NCBI GenBank assembly: GCA_013361065.1 | Contig: JABWAK010000005.1 | Span: 1 to 53,360, forward strand | Direction: 5' to 3' | DNA from: Bacteroidota bacterium | Lineage (GTDB): Bacteria > Bacteroidota > Ignavibacteria > UBA10030 > UBA8401 | DNA length: 53,360 nt | Shown here: positions 1-7,859 of the stretch, piece by piece | Layout of the letters: each line of letters opens with the position of its first letter | How positions within the stretch are numbered: position 1 is the first letter of the stretch | Position numbers and translations under genes: made by a program | The notes under the pieces: generated by a model | Databases searched by the model: none | Seen by the model: only the letters and a program-made list of their open reading frames with translations | Told to the model about the DNA's origin: nothing

Positions 1-942
1 TAATCTTCTGTTAATATGATATCTTGGTTTAGTTTGCCAATTAAGTTTGGACACTGTGTACGAAGAATCAATATCAAGTTTTTTATCAATATATTTTACC
101 ATCCAGAATTGCTCAAAAGGATCTTCACAAGTAAGTTTAAATATTTGTAACAGCTTTCTGACTATTAATGCTGGATATGCCAGAAATTTGGGCAAGTTAA
201 TCGGCTTTATTACTTCGCCATAATAATATCTCGTTGATATTTCGAACAGCTCCTTATGCGAGGTTGATCCATTCGGGCTTGCATTATAAATATCAAAATC
301 AGGAAGCTCATCCGTTTTAAGAATGATAGTTTTTATCAGCTCACATAAATCCCTGATATGAATATAAGGTATTGCAGATTCTCCTTTGCCTCCGATAATT
401 CTTGATTCAATTTTCCTTGATAACCAGGTTGATAAAAATTTATAAAGCGGTGCAAACTCACACCAATCGCTGTAAACAGCAGCAAAACGTACTACCGAAC
501 ATTGAAACTTTGTTGAGTATTCTTTAATAAACTCTTCACCGAAACCAGATCCCATCGAGGCAAAACCGTGAAATATCTGCACTATTTTGCATTTCGTACC
601 TTTGAACTTTACATTTGGGATCGATGCACAGATGAGAATGACATTATCAAGATACTGTACAAAATATTGCGGAATGAAGCGGGCTTGTTCTAAACGGAGT
701 TGTTCACTAAATGGTAATTTTTTGGAGTAACAAAAATATACCTCTTTTCCTGCACGGTTCAATTCGGCAACGATATTCTGATAGAAATCAGCATAAATGC
801 CATCAAAATAGTCAACAACAAAAATGGTGTGATGTTCCTTTTTTAATCGGACAAAAGCAGGGTAGCTGAAGGCGCACAATAAGCCATAGCGAAGACTTTG
901 TAAAAGGTATGCGATAATATGCCAAATTTTTTTTAATACCAT
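1..942 (-). CDS. Chimeric CDS: CDP-glycerol transferase-like N-part joined to an SDR epimerase C-part (3' end outside window)
   Basis: The frame opens with ATG at 942, directly behind the TAA of the TagD-like gene, and stays open for 314 codons to the window edge. Residues 38-133 (IFVVDYFDGIYADFYQNIVA, then KIVQIFHGFASMGS) read like the start of a CDP-glycerol glycerophosphotransferase-type protein, which fits the upstream cytidylyltransferase. From about residue 135 on (GEEFIKEYS, VVRFAAVYSDWCE, IPYIHIRDLCELI) it reads like the C-terminal two thirds of an NAD-dependent nucleotide-sugar epimerase, but the Rossmann GxxGxxG start and YxxxK region of that family are absent. The switch lies near nt 535-550. 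Neither half looks complete, so an enzymatic function is doubtful. It may be an in-frame deletion between two neighbouring genes or an assembly join. Family assignments come from motif reading only. Confidence 0.6.
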   Translation of the reverse strand, partial: MVLKKIWHIIAYLLQSLRYGLLCAFSYPAFVRLKKEHHTIFVVDYFDGIYADFYQNIVAELNRAGKEVYFCYSKKLPFSEQLRLEQARFIPQYFVQYLDNVILICASIPNVKFKGTKCKIVQIFHGFASMGSGFGEEFIKEYSTKFQCSVVRFAAVYSDWCEFAPLYKFLSTWLSRKIESRIIGGKGESAIPYIHIRDLCELIKTIILKTDELPDFDIYNASPNGSTSHKELFEISTRYYYGEVIKPINLPKFLAYPALIVRKLLQIFKLTCEDPFEQFWMVKYIDKKLDIDSSYTVSKLNWQTKPRYHINRRL

Positions 943-1362
943 TTATTCCTGTGATCGCAAAGAGTTCAATGTTTGATTGATGATGGTGGAAGAAGTCCCC
1001 TTTGTGTACGGAAAAAAGATTATCCTTACACCAACTTCTGAGAACTGCTTTTCAAAATCCTGCCATTTTTCAGTTTTATACCAATCATCACCGACGATCA
1101 TAATGTCAAACTTGAGTTTTCTCCAAGTTTCATATTTATCCATGCTTTCTTGTGGAACAACTGCATCGACATATTTGATACTACGAACAATCTCAAGTCT
1201 CTCATGGAATGGGATGACTGCTTTTTTATGTTTATATGATACTAACTCGTCGGTTGTAACTCCAACTATGAGTTTATCACAAACCGATTTTGCGTTCCTT
1301 AAAATATTAAGGTGACCAATGTGGAACAGATCGAAAACACCAGAAGTATATCCGATTATCAT
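943..1362 (-). CDS. Glycerol-3-phosphate cytidylyltransferase-like protein (TagD family)
   Basis: A 139-residue nucleotidyltransferase of usual TagD length. The N-terminus GYTSGVFDLFHIGHL carries the HxGH motif that binds CTP phosphates, and KGTSST near residue 123 stands where the family has its RTEGISTT-like second signature. The expected reaction joins CTP and glycerol 3-phosphate (or a related polyol or heptose phosphate) to give the CDP-activated form in the cytosol. A good ribosome site (AAAGGAG) lies just before the ATG, 11 bases after asnB ends, and the stop abuts the next ATG, so it is translationally linked to both. The neighbouring CDP-glycerol transferase-like fragment supports a glycerol-phosphate substrate, but the exact sugar or polyol is inference. 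Confidence 0.82.
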   Translation of the reverse strand: MIIGYTSGVFDLFHIGHLNILRNAKSVCDKLIVGVTTDELVSYKHKKAVIPFHERLEIVRSIKYVDAVVPQESMDKYETWRKLKFDIMIVGDDWYKTEKWQDFEKQFSEVGVRIIFFPYTKGTSSTIINQTLNSLRSQE

Positions 1363-1373
1363 CGTGAACTCCT

Positions 1374-2912
1374 TTAGACTTGGATACCAAGTTCGAGTAA
1401 ATTAAAATTAAACCAACGATCCATTCCAGAATTTCCCGGAACACTTTTGGGAATAATTTCCTCCAATATCACTGGAAAACCGACTTTCTTTCTCTCGATA
1501 ATTTCTGAAGGTAGCTGGTCTTTGAACACTCGCTTTAATGGCTCCTTCACATTACCGCCTGCCATACGGTATTCAAATGGAACACCTGCCATCCTTTCAA
1601 TCAAACGATAATCAACGAAAGGCTCTCGTGCTTCAACAGCGCATAACATCGTTGAATTATCCAATCTTCGTAATAAGCCATGGAGATGTGCAATTTGAAA
1701 AAAGGCAGCAACGATATCTATAGCATTATTATATCGGCTGAATGGTGAAAGAGCATCATCAAGGATTTCGTTATCTTTATAGGAGCCGTATGAATAGAAC
1801 TTATCAAATGAATCTATGTCAAAATGTTTAACGGAGTGTGCCCAACGGAAGATTCTGTCATAACCAAAGAACAATTCATCAGCACCTTCTCCACTTAAAA
1901 CGACGGTGTTGTGTTTCTTGACTTCTTTTGTCATTAGATATAAAAGCACTTCGTTCGGCACTGACAGTGGTTCTTTCCTCTTTTTTATCATGAGCTTTGC
2001 TGCTTCAATAAATTCTTCTCTCGCGTATAGCACCTCATGATGTATCGTATTGTATCTTTGAGCAGCGATTCTTCCGAACTCAAACTCATTATTATTAGAT
2101 GTCCCAACTGTCCAGCTATGCTGAGTGCGGGATAATGCTGTAACAATCGTTGAATCGAGTCCCCCGCTTAAATAACTTCCAATCGGTACATCCGCTACCA
2201 ATCGATAATTGACCGAAGATTGTATGAGGTCTCTTAATTCATCGTCTTCCGGAGGAGCTTGGGGTATTATGTTTAATTCCCAATATTTGTGGATACTATT
2301 TGATTCGAGATATGAACCCGCTGGGAACATTTTAATATTATCATATAATGTTCTACCGTTAAAGAATGTTCGCAGTTTTTTATACTGTCTAAAGCCGATG
2401 GGATCAATTTTAGTATCATTTGTAAGTGATATTATCGCATTGATCTCGGATGAAAAGATATACTCGTTACCTTTTTGATAATAATACAAAGGTTTCACAC
2501 CTAATCTGTCGCGGGCGACAAAAATCTGCCCTGTTGAATTCTCCACAATGATAAACGCGAATATTCCATTCAATTCATCCAAACATCGAGACCCCATCCG
2601 GGAATACAATTCGATCAATACCTCGGTATCCGAAGAGGTTCGCATTGGAACCTGATGTTTTTGAGCAAGTTCCTTATAGTTATAGATCTCACCATTAAAA
2701 ATCAGAGAAAACCTTTTATCAGTTGAAATAAATGGTTGATTACTTCTCGGATTAAGATCAATAATGGATAAGCGATTATGTCCAAGATAGTAATTACTGA
2801 TTTCGGTGATACATCCTGGAGCATCAGGCCCCCTATGCTGCATCAGGTCTAAACTAGATTTAAACCTGTCTTTATTCGTTACAGATTTGGGGGCAAAAAG
2901 AATTCCGCACAT
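1374..2912 (-). CDS. asnB: Asparagine synthase (glutamine-hydrolysing), AsnB type
   Basis: A 512-residue class-II amidotransferase. Processing leaves Cys2 (MCGILFAP) as nucleophile of the glutaminase domain, followed by HRGPDAPG, LGHNRLSIIDL and FNGEIYNY (residues 1-200). The synthetase half has the PP-loop SGGLDS near residue 248 and LSGEGADELFFGYDR near 345. It would transfer glutamine ammonia to an AMP-activated carboxylate. It is shorter than E. coli AsnB (about 554), as is common for the AsnB-like enzymes inside polysaccharide clusters, where they may amidate uronic acid residues. Here it sits between a T9SS protein and a TagD-like gene in AT-rich DNA, so a role in polymer modification is as plausible as amino acid synthesis. 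The glutaminase and synthase motifs are intact. Confidence 0.85.
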   Translation of the reverse strand: MCGILFAPKSVTNKDRFKSSLDLMQHRGPDAPGCITEISNYYLGHNRLSIIDLNPRSNQPFISTDKRFSLIFNGEIYNYKELAQKHQVPMRTSSDTEVLIELYSRMGSRCLDELNGIFAFIIVENSTGQIFVARDRLGVKPLYYYQKGNEYIFSSEINAIISLTNDTKIDPIGFRQYKKLRTFFNGRTLYDNIKMFPAGSYLESNSIHKYWELNIIPQAPPEDDELRDLIQSSVNYRLVADVPIGSYLSGGLDSTIVTALSRTQHSWTVGTSNNNEFEFGRIAAQRYNTIHHEVLYAREEFIEAAKLMIKKRKEPLSVPNEVLLYLMTKEVKKHNTVVLSGEGADELFFGYDRIFRWAHSVKHFDIDSFDKFYSYGSYKDNEILDDALSPFSRYNNAIDIVAAFFQIAHLHGLLRRLDNSTMLCAVEAREPFVDYRLIERMAGVPFEYRMAGGNVKEPLKRVFKDQLPSEIIERKKVGFPVILEEIIPKSVPGNSGMDRWFNFNLLELGIQV

Positions 2913-3028
2913 AGAAAATTCAATAGAAAGGGTTAATCTATCATGACTGTGCTTTTGTTGAATTTTATTTCTCAGTCACTAGACCAGAAAAACAATCGTT
3001 TTGATTCAGGCGAACAATTAAAGCATCA

Positions 3029-4414
3029 TTACTTTATCAGATTCAATTTTATAAAATCATTCTTACGACCAGTGGTTACCTTACCAATATATAGTCCAGC
3101 AGAGAGATCATCAGCATCAATTTTTACAGAATGAATGCCATGCTTCATTGGTTGACTCACGATATTTTTAATAAAACGCCCTGTAATGTCGTACAATGAA
3201 ATATTAACATCCTCATCGTAAGCCAATGAGAATTTAATAATTGATGAATTATTAAAAGGGTTCGGGTAAGGTGGAAATACTTCTGATTTTGGCGATGTTG
3301 ATATATTTGACTCTTGATTTAGACTTGTTAAAATGTCGACTCGCATTGAATATGTCGAACTCCAAGAGCTGGTGTTTATTAAATTCGAAGAACGGACTCT
3401 CCAATAGTATGTTCCATATTTGGGCAATTGTGTTAAGAATAATGGATTAAGAATTCCATTTTCTTCACGCACCGGTGCTTGAAAGGGAACATCAGAAGCA
3501 ATGCTCACATCGTAATGGAACGCACCTTTGGCTGTTTTCCAACCAAGAGATACAGTTGTTGCAGAAATTATTGCGCCATCCTCGGGGAATAAAAGAGTCG
3601 GTTTTGCAGGATACTTCGGGAATCGAAGGATATTGATCTTATTGGGAAATCTTAGACCATAATAAACATAAGCTGTATCGTTCCTCGTAAATTGAGCGAT
3701 GCCTTCAGACTCAAGACCATTATACTCTCCAAAATAACGGCCCAAATACTGAAGATTATTTTTAAGATCATAAAAATCCATTCTTGTTGGAAAGGAAGTC
3801 AGCACTACAAGAAATCGTTCAAATAACACAGTTGTGCCCTGCACATAGTTATTAATGTCGCGCATTGGGGAAGGCGATAGTGCTTTTACCGTGCTAAACT
3901 TACCATTACGATACCATTGCAGGTCGAATTTAAGTGATTCAGACACCAATCGATAAATTACACCTCTATGGAAGAAGACCGAACGCAAAACAGCATCCTT
4001 CGGCAAGGTGTCGATCACTTCGTTGAACATCCCGCCATTATTCTTATTGAACATTGCAATATTGCTCACATTATCATTATTAGTACCACAAACCAATAAG
4101 CTATCTCCGATAATCTGAATGTTATTCGGATGCCGATATAGAGTTGGGAGCGTAAAAACTCGTGAAAGTTTTAAATTGGCGGGAGCAGTTAATGAGCGGG
4201 TTCTATATACGTTAATGCGAGAGTGCGTAACCAAGTCAAATGCGGTATAAAGAAAAAAAGAATCCTTCTCTATGGAGTATTCTAAATCGATACTTTGGAA
4301 GTTTTCTCCATAAGGAATTGATGTAAATGTGGAATCATCAAAATTCAACACTTGTGCCATCAAAATCCCATGCATTCCAATTAATACTAGAAAAAAAATA
4401 TGCAATAATTTCAT
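3029..4414 (-). CDS. Secreted protein with T9SS type A C-terminal sorting domain
   Basis: 461 residues. An N-terminal signal peptide (hydrophobic stretch at residues 5-18, cleavage after MAQ) directs export. The middle (residues about 30-260) shows strand-rich repeats of a possible beta-propeller with no active-site motif. A fibronectin III-like segment lies near 265-355 (LLFPEDGAIISATTVSLGW). The end (residues 380-461) is a T9SS sorting domain: PPYPNPFNNSSIIKFSL, then YDITGRFI and a final KLNLIK. The protein is expected on the cell surface or in the medium. It is flanked by polysaccharide genes but its own promoter is possible, because about 100 bases separate it from the wzz-like gene. Its base composition matches the AT-rich left end. 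Function is unknown. Confidence 0.8.
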   Translation of the reverse strand: MKLLHIFFLVLIGMHGILMAQVLNFDDSTFTSIPYGENFQSIDLEYSIEKDSFFLYTAFDLVTHSRINVYRTRSLTAPANLKLSRVFTLPTLYRHPNNIQIIGDSLLVCGTNNDNVSNIAMFNKNNGGMFNEVIDTLPKDAVLRSVFFHRGVIYRLVSESLKFDLQWYRNGKFSTVKALSPSPMRDINNYVQGTTVLFERFLVVLTSFPTRMDFYDLKNNLQYLGRYFGEYNGLESEGIAQFTRNDTAYVYYGLRFPNKINILRFPKYPAKPTLLFPEDGAIISATTVSLGWKTAKGAFHYDVSIASDVPFQAPVREENGILNPLFLTQLPKYGTYYWRVRSSNLINTSSWSSTYSMRVDILTSLNQESNISTSPKSEVFPPYPNPFNNSSIIKFSLAYDEDVNISLYDITGRFIKNIVSQPMKHGIHSVKIDADDLSAGLYIGKVTTGRKNDFIKLNLIK

Positions 4415-4517
4415 GGGTCTAAATCAATCTATTGAATCTTCTTGTGTCAATTTAATATAGTCACTCTATTAATCTGTACTGTTAAGCATTGTTTTATCAT
4501 TAGTGTGAAATCGACAC

Positions 4518-5570
4518 TCAGCGCATGAATTTCCGAAATATCGGAATTTCCTTAACAAATGAACGCAATGTGTCAAGAAACTTATGATAGCCAATGCTGG
4601 AATTCTCCAATTGTCGTGAATATGCACCCCCGATCACAACCGCTAGTGTTAGAAAGAAGGAGAGCACAAATACCGTCAATACAATCATCATTCTTCGTGG
4701 ACGATCTTTTTTCGCTGGCGCACGAGCAGTGTCAAGGACTGAAACTACGGGTGTATTCTTCACTTCATCCAGTTTTACGATCTCCGATTGTTTCTTCAAT
4801 TCTAAGAAGATCGTATTGTTAATTGTCACATCCCGTTCAAGCCGAGCCTGCTCCAACATTAGTTGAGGCGACTGTATGATTGATCGATTTTTCTCACGGA
4901 AGGAACGTACGGCATCCTCGCTCTTCCGTAGATCCGCCATCACATCATTGAGTCGTGTATCGAGGAATAGCCGTTGCTCGCGGGCACTGGAATTGCGGAA
5001 ATTACGCTGATACCGGTCTAATTCTGTCGTGATCTGATTAGCGACATCCGCAGCAAGCCCCGGTTCCGGCATCTCGACAGTCACCGTAATGATGGTGGTC
5101 TTTCGGTCCACACTCACAGACACCATATTCTCTCTAAGCGACTTGAGACATTGTTCGTAGCTCAGATTTATCTCCGCTGTGTCGTACTCGAAATACTCCA
5201 GCAGTGTCACCGGTTGCGGGAACTCCTGTGTCTGGTACCGGTGATATATCACTTTCTTCAGGATCGTCTCACTGACGATGATCTCAGGGTACAATTGAGA
5301 GGGGCTCATGCCCGCCCCTCCGCCCAGCCCCAGATCACCCGCCAGATCCTGTAAACCTGCCAGTCTCCCTTTCAATCCACTGAGGAAGTCAAGGTCCGGC
5401 AGGACCGTGGTGCTCGCCACATAGGTCTTGGGCAACACCAGTGAGATCAGAACGGCAACAATGGTCGGCAGGAAGGTCCACCGAATGATGCGCCAACGGT
5501 TGCTCCACAGCAGCGATACTTGATCCGCTGCCAGGAGATATGGGTCTTGCGGTTTGGTTTCGGGGTCCAT
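4518..5570 (-). CDS. Wzz-type polysaccharide chain-length determinant
   Basis: 350 residues from ATG 5570. A transmembrane helix near residues 28-50 (WTFLPTIVAVLISLVLP), a long periplasmic coiled-coil domain with the typical LDTRLNDVMADLRKSEDAVR helix, and a second helix near 292-315 followed by a short cytoplasmic tail are the Wzz/PCP architecture. No Walker kinase motif follows, so it is a PCP-1 or kinase-free PCP-2 type. It would set chain length together with the SLBB export protein encoded upstream. The longest frame starts at TTG 5618, but that start would place a perfect 11-bp hairpin inside the coding region, so the ATG is preferred. No clear ribosome site is visible before either start. 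Confidence 0.82.
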   Translation of the reverse strand: MDPETKPQDPYLLAADQVSLLWSNRWRIIRWTFLPTIVAVLISLVLPKTYVASTTVLPDLDFLSGLKGRLAGLQDLAGDLGLGGGAGMSPSQLYPEIIVSETILKKVIYHRYQTQEFPQPVTLLEYFEYDTAEINLSYEQCLKSLRENMVSVSVDRKTTIITVTVEMPEPGLAADVANQITTELDRYQRNFRNSSAREQRLFLDTRLNDVMADLRKSEDAVRSFREKNRSIIQSPQLMLEQARLERDVTINNTIFLELKKQSEIVKLDEVKNTPVVSVLDTARAPAKKDRPRRMMIVLTVFVLSFFLTLAVVIGGAYSRQLENSSIGYHKFLDTLRSFVKEIPIFRKFMR

Positions 5571-5578
5571 ACGATTAA

Positions 5579-5607
5579 GACGGCGGCCGGGTGCATCGGC
5601 CGCCGTC
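5579..5607. other. Perfect 11-bp GC-rich inverted repeat (RNA hairpin)
   Basis: Arms 5579-5589 and 5597-5607 (GACGGCGGCCG / CGGCCGCCGTC) are exact complements around a 7-base loop. In the minus-strand transcript the hairpin lies after the SDR gene ending at 5629 and nine bases before the ATG of the wzz-like gene. No run of U follows, so it is not a textbook terminator. It could pause transcription, protect mRNA ends or reduce translation of the wzz-like gene relative to the upstream genes. Confidence 0.75.
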
Positions 5608-5628
5608 ACTGTGATCAAAAAGAGTGGT

Positions 5629-6441
5629 CTAACGGTTCCGGAAGAATGCTTCCATCTCGGTCAGCTGCTGCAGGATCGTCTTTACACTGACCGTTCCGGT
5701 CAGCGGGTGGATGGAGGCAAGATTGCGATCGATTCGGTCCTTCGCTTCCACGGCACTGATCTTCAGGTTCAGATGATATGCCTGATCGATCTGCGAAAGC
5801 AACTCGAACTTGTTCACCGTATTGGGGGAATGGATATGGAAGATCCCCTTCTCGTACAGTCCGCGGAGTTCGATGGTCTCGATGACCTCGGCAAGATACA
5901 GGGTGGTGACACCGTTCCAGCGGTGATTGGTGAATCCGTTCACCGGTTTGCCGGCGTTGCTGCGAGCCCATTCCAGCAGGGAACGGCTCTGCCCTTTCTC
6001 CTCACCGATGATGGACGTCCGGAGGGTCATGCAGTCCGTATTGTCGCCGCCGTTCTTCGACATGCCGTACACATCCTCGGCATCGAACATGTCCGCTTCG
6101 GAGTACTCGCCCCGTTTGCCGCTGTACACACAGTCCGTCGTGACATGGTAACAATGCACTCCCAGACGGGCCGCCAGCTTGGCAAGGTTACGTGGGAAGA
6201 TGGCGTTCACTTTCAGCACATCCTCGATCGGGGTCGTCGCGATCATCGGTTTGATGACGCCGGCACAGTTGATCACCATCTGTTTCCCGCTCATGAGCGG
6301 TTCCAGTTTCTCGATCGGGTCCTTGGCGATGTCGAACTCCGCACGGCTCAGCCGGGTGACGGTGTACCCCTTCCGGGTGTAATATTCCGAGACGGCGTAC
6401 CCGAGCATTCCGTTGGCGCCGATGACAAGTAGATTCTTCAT
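5629..6441 (-). CDS. RmlD-like short-chain dehydrogenase/reductase of nucleotide sugars
   Basis: 270 residues, the normal size for RmlD-type reductases. The N-terminal NAD(P)-binding loop is VIGANGMLGYAV, the active-site strand ends VTTDCVYSG, and the YxxxK pair is YGMSK. The substrate part (about residues 150-270) includes FTNHRWNGVTTLYLAEVIE. It probably reduces or epimerises an NDP-keto sugar in the cytosol. It follows a sugar cupin and a WbjD-like 2-epimerase, a set like the UDP-L-FucNAc (CapE/F/G) route in which the reductase and cupin are usually fused. Here they would be separate genes, but this pathway match is inference. A dTDP-rhamnose type reductase is the alternative. Confidence 0.75.
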   Translation of the reverse strand: MKNLLVIGANGMLGYAVSEYYTRKGYTVTRLSRAEFDIAKDPIEKLEPLMSGKQMVINCAGVIKPMIATTPIEDVLKVNAIFPRNLAKLAARLGVHCYHVTTDCVYSGKRGEYSEADMFDAEDVYGMSKNGGDNTDCMTLRTSIIGEEKGQSRSLLEWARSNAGKPVNGFTNHRWNGVTTLYLAEVIETIELRGLYEKGIFHIHSPNTVNKFELLSQIDQAYHLNLKISAVEAKDRIDRNLASIHPLTGTVSVKTILQQLTEMEAFFRNR

Positions 6442-6464
6442 TCCGTTCCTTCTATGATTGATGA

Positions 6465-6905
6465 TTATCGTTCTTCAATGACCCAGGGATTCCAGTACCG
6501 TGCATGGAACCGGATATCGTCCCCCAGACTCTCCTGCAGCGTGCTGGCAGAGAAGACCATCACTTTGGTGTCCGGGCTCAGGGACATCAGCCCGTTCGCA
6601 TAGCCGGCCGGCAGATAGAGCACGGACGGCGTCCGAGCACTCAGGACGAACCGGTGGATCTTGAGGTCCTTCGAAGGGTTCTCCCAGTTGTCGATCTCCA
6701 CGCCGCAGATGAGCGCATCGCCGCCCACCACATGGAAATATTTCGCTTCCTTCTTATGACCGTGCCAGGCCCGGACGAAGCCGGACTGGTGGTTCTGGAT
6801 CATATAGAAGCGTTTCACGTCGGAGAAGCCGAAGTCGTTCACAAAACTCACGGAGCCGCGGTCATCCACGGCCAACCCGCCTTTGGTCAGGATCGGTTCG
6901 CTCAT
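6465..6905 (-). CDS. Sugar 3,5-epimerase-like cupin (RmlC/FdtA type)
   Basis: 146 residues forming a single cupin. Landmarks are LAVDDRGSVSFVNDF, the metal/substrate strand VRAWHGHKKEAKYFHVV with paired histidines, and LYLPAGYANGLMSL, typical of dTDP-4-keto sugar 3,5-epimerases and 3,4-ketoisomerases. It ends with IRFHARYWNPW as in RmlC-like proteins. It lies three bases downstream of an SDR gene and 23 bases upstream of another, so all are in one operon. It probably isomerises the keto sugar made by these SDRs. The exact substrate cannot be read from the sequence. It is somewhat shorter than RmlC (about 180). Confidence 0.72.
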   Translation of the reverse strand: MSEPILTKGGLAVDDRGSVSFVNDFGFSDVKRFYMIQNHQSGFVRAWHGHKKEAKYFHVVGGDALICGVEIDNWENPSKDLKIHRFVLSARTPSVLYLPAGYANGLMSLSPDTKVMVFSASTLQESLGDDIRFHARYWNPWVIEER

Positions 6906-6908
6906 GGC

Positions 6909-7856
6909 TCAGCTCCTCACATTCTTCAATTGTTCCTGCAGGTACTTCTGGTTGGAGTACCGGTTGTGGTCCAGGTCCTTGATCCGGCCGGTCTCCACGA
7001 GGAATTTCAGTTCTTCGATGCCGTCATCGATGGAATGGATGGAGTTGAACCCGAAGGTCTCCTTCGCCTTCTTGCTGGCCACACGGTAGTTCCGGGTATC
7101 CTGGAACGGCATGTCGGTCGCTTCGATCACGCAGTCCGGAAAATGGTTGCGGATCTGATAGGCAAGATCGATGATCCGGACATTCTGGCGGTGCAGGTTG
7201 TAGATACCGGTGTGCGGTGTGTCGAGGTTCATCACCACGGCGCGGGCGACATCCTTCACGTGCAGCAGCGGCCGGAACTGGTCGCCGCCGAACACGCTGA
7301 TGCGACCGACGGTATGCGCCTTCACGGTGAGGGTGTTCACCACCAGGTCCATGCGGATACGGGCATACAGATCGCCCACTCCGAAGAGGGTGCCGAGCCG
7401 GAAGATCATCGCATTCTTCTTCTCGAGGAACGATTCCGCTTTCAGCTTGGTCGCGGCATAGAGCGAGAGCGGATTGGTCTGCGAGGTCTCATCCAGTTCG
7501 ATGTTCTGGGCGCCGTACACGGAGCAGGTGGACATGAAGATGATGCGGCCGTCGTAGTTCTCGGAGAGCCATTTGATCGATTCCTGATTGATCGCCACGG
7601 TCAGGTCCGGATTGAGGGCGCAGGCCCCGTCGCCGACGATGGCGGCGAACCAGACCACCACATCCGCCCAGGCGAGCTGCTTCTTCAGCTTTTCCTGGTC
7701 CCGGATGTCGCCGTTGACGAAATCGACCTCTTTACGGTACGAATCCTCATAGACCAGCGAATCGTATACACGCACATTCGCCTGTGCATCCTTCAGCAGG
7801 TCCGTAACCGCACCGCCGACATACCCGGCCCCTCCAACCACGAGCACATTCTTCAT
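6909..7856 (-). CDS. NAD-dependent epimerase/dehydratase of nucleotide sugars
   Basis: 315 residues of the extended SDR family. It has the GGAGYVGGAV dinucleotide loop at the N-terminus, the SDR serine/threonine strand (MSTCSVYG near residue 115), the YxxxK catalytic pair in YAATK near 139, and the HVKDVARAVV C-terminal signature near 223. It would act on a UDP- or dTDP-hexose in the cytosol. The ATG abuts the 2-epimerase stop within three bases, so these genes are translated together. The family contains 4-epimerases, 4,6-dehydratases and decarboxylases and the motifs do not separate them. In this operon a 4-epimerase or dehydratase feeding the cupin and RmlD-like enzymes is likely. Confidence 0.78.
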   Translation of the reverse strand: MKNVLVVGGAGYVGGAVTDLLKDAQANVRVYDSLVYEDSYRKEVDFVNGDIRDQEKLKKQLAWADVVVWFAAIVGDGACALNPDLTVAINQESIKWLSENYDGRIIFMSTCSVYGAQNIELDETSQTNPLSLYAATKLKAESFLEKKNAMIFRLGTLFGVGDLYARIRMDLVVNTLTVKAHTVGRISVFGGDQFRPLLHVKDVARAVVMNLDTPHTGIYNLHRQNVRIIDLAYQIRNHFPDCVIEATDMPFQDTRNYRVASKKAKETFGFNSIHSIDDGIEELKFLVETGRIKDLDHNRYSNQKYLQEQLKNVRS

Positions 7857-7859
7857 TGT

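Noticed and set aside
5579..5607. Intrinsic terminator between the RmlD-like and wzz-like genes
   Set aside because: The stem is strong but no T-run follows on the minus strand, so only a hairpin is claimed.
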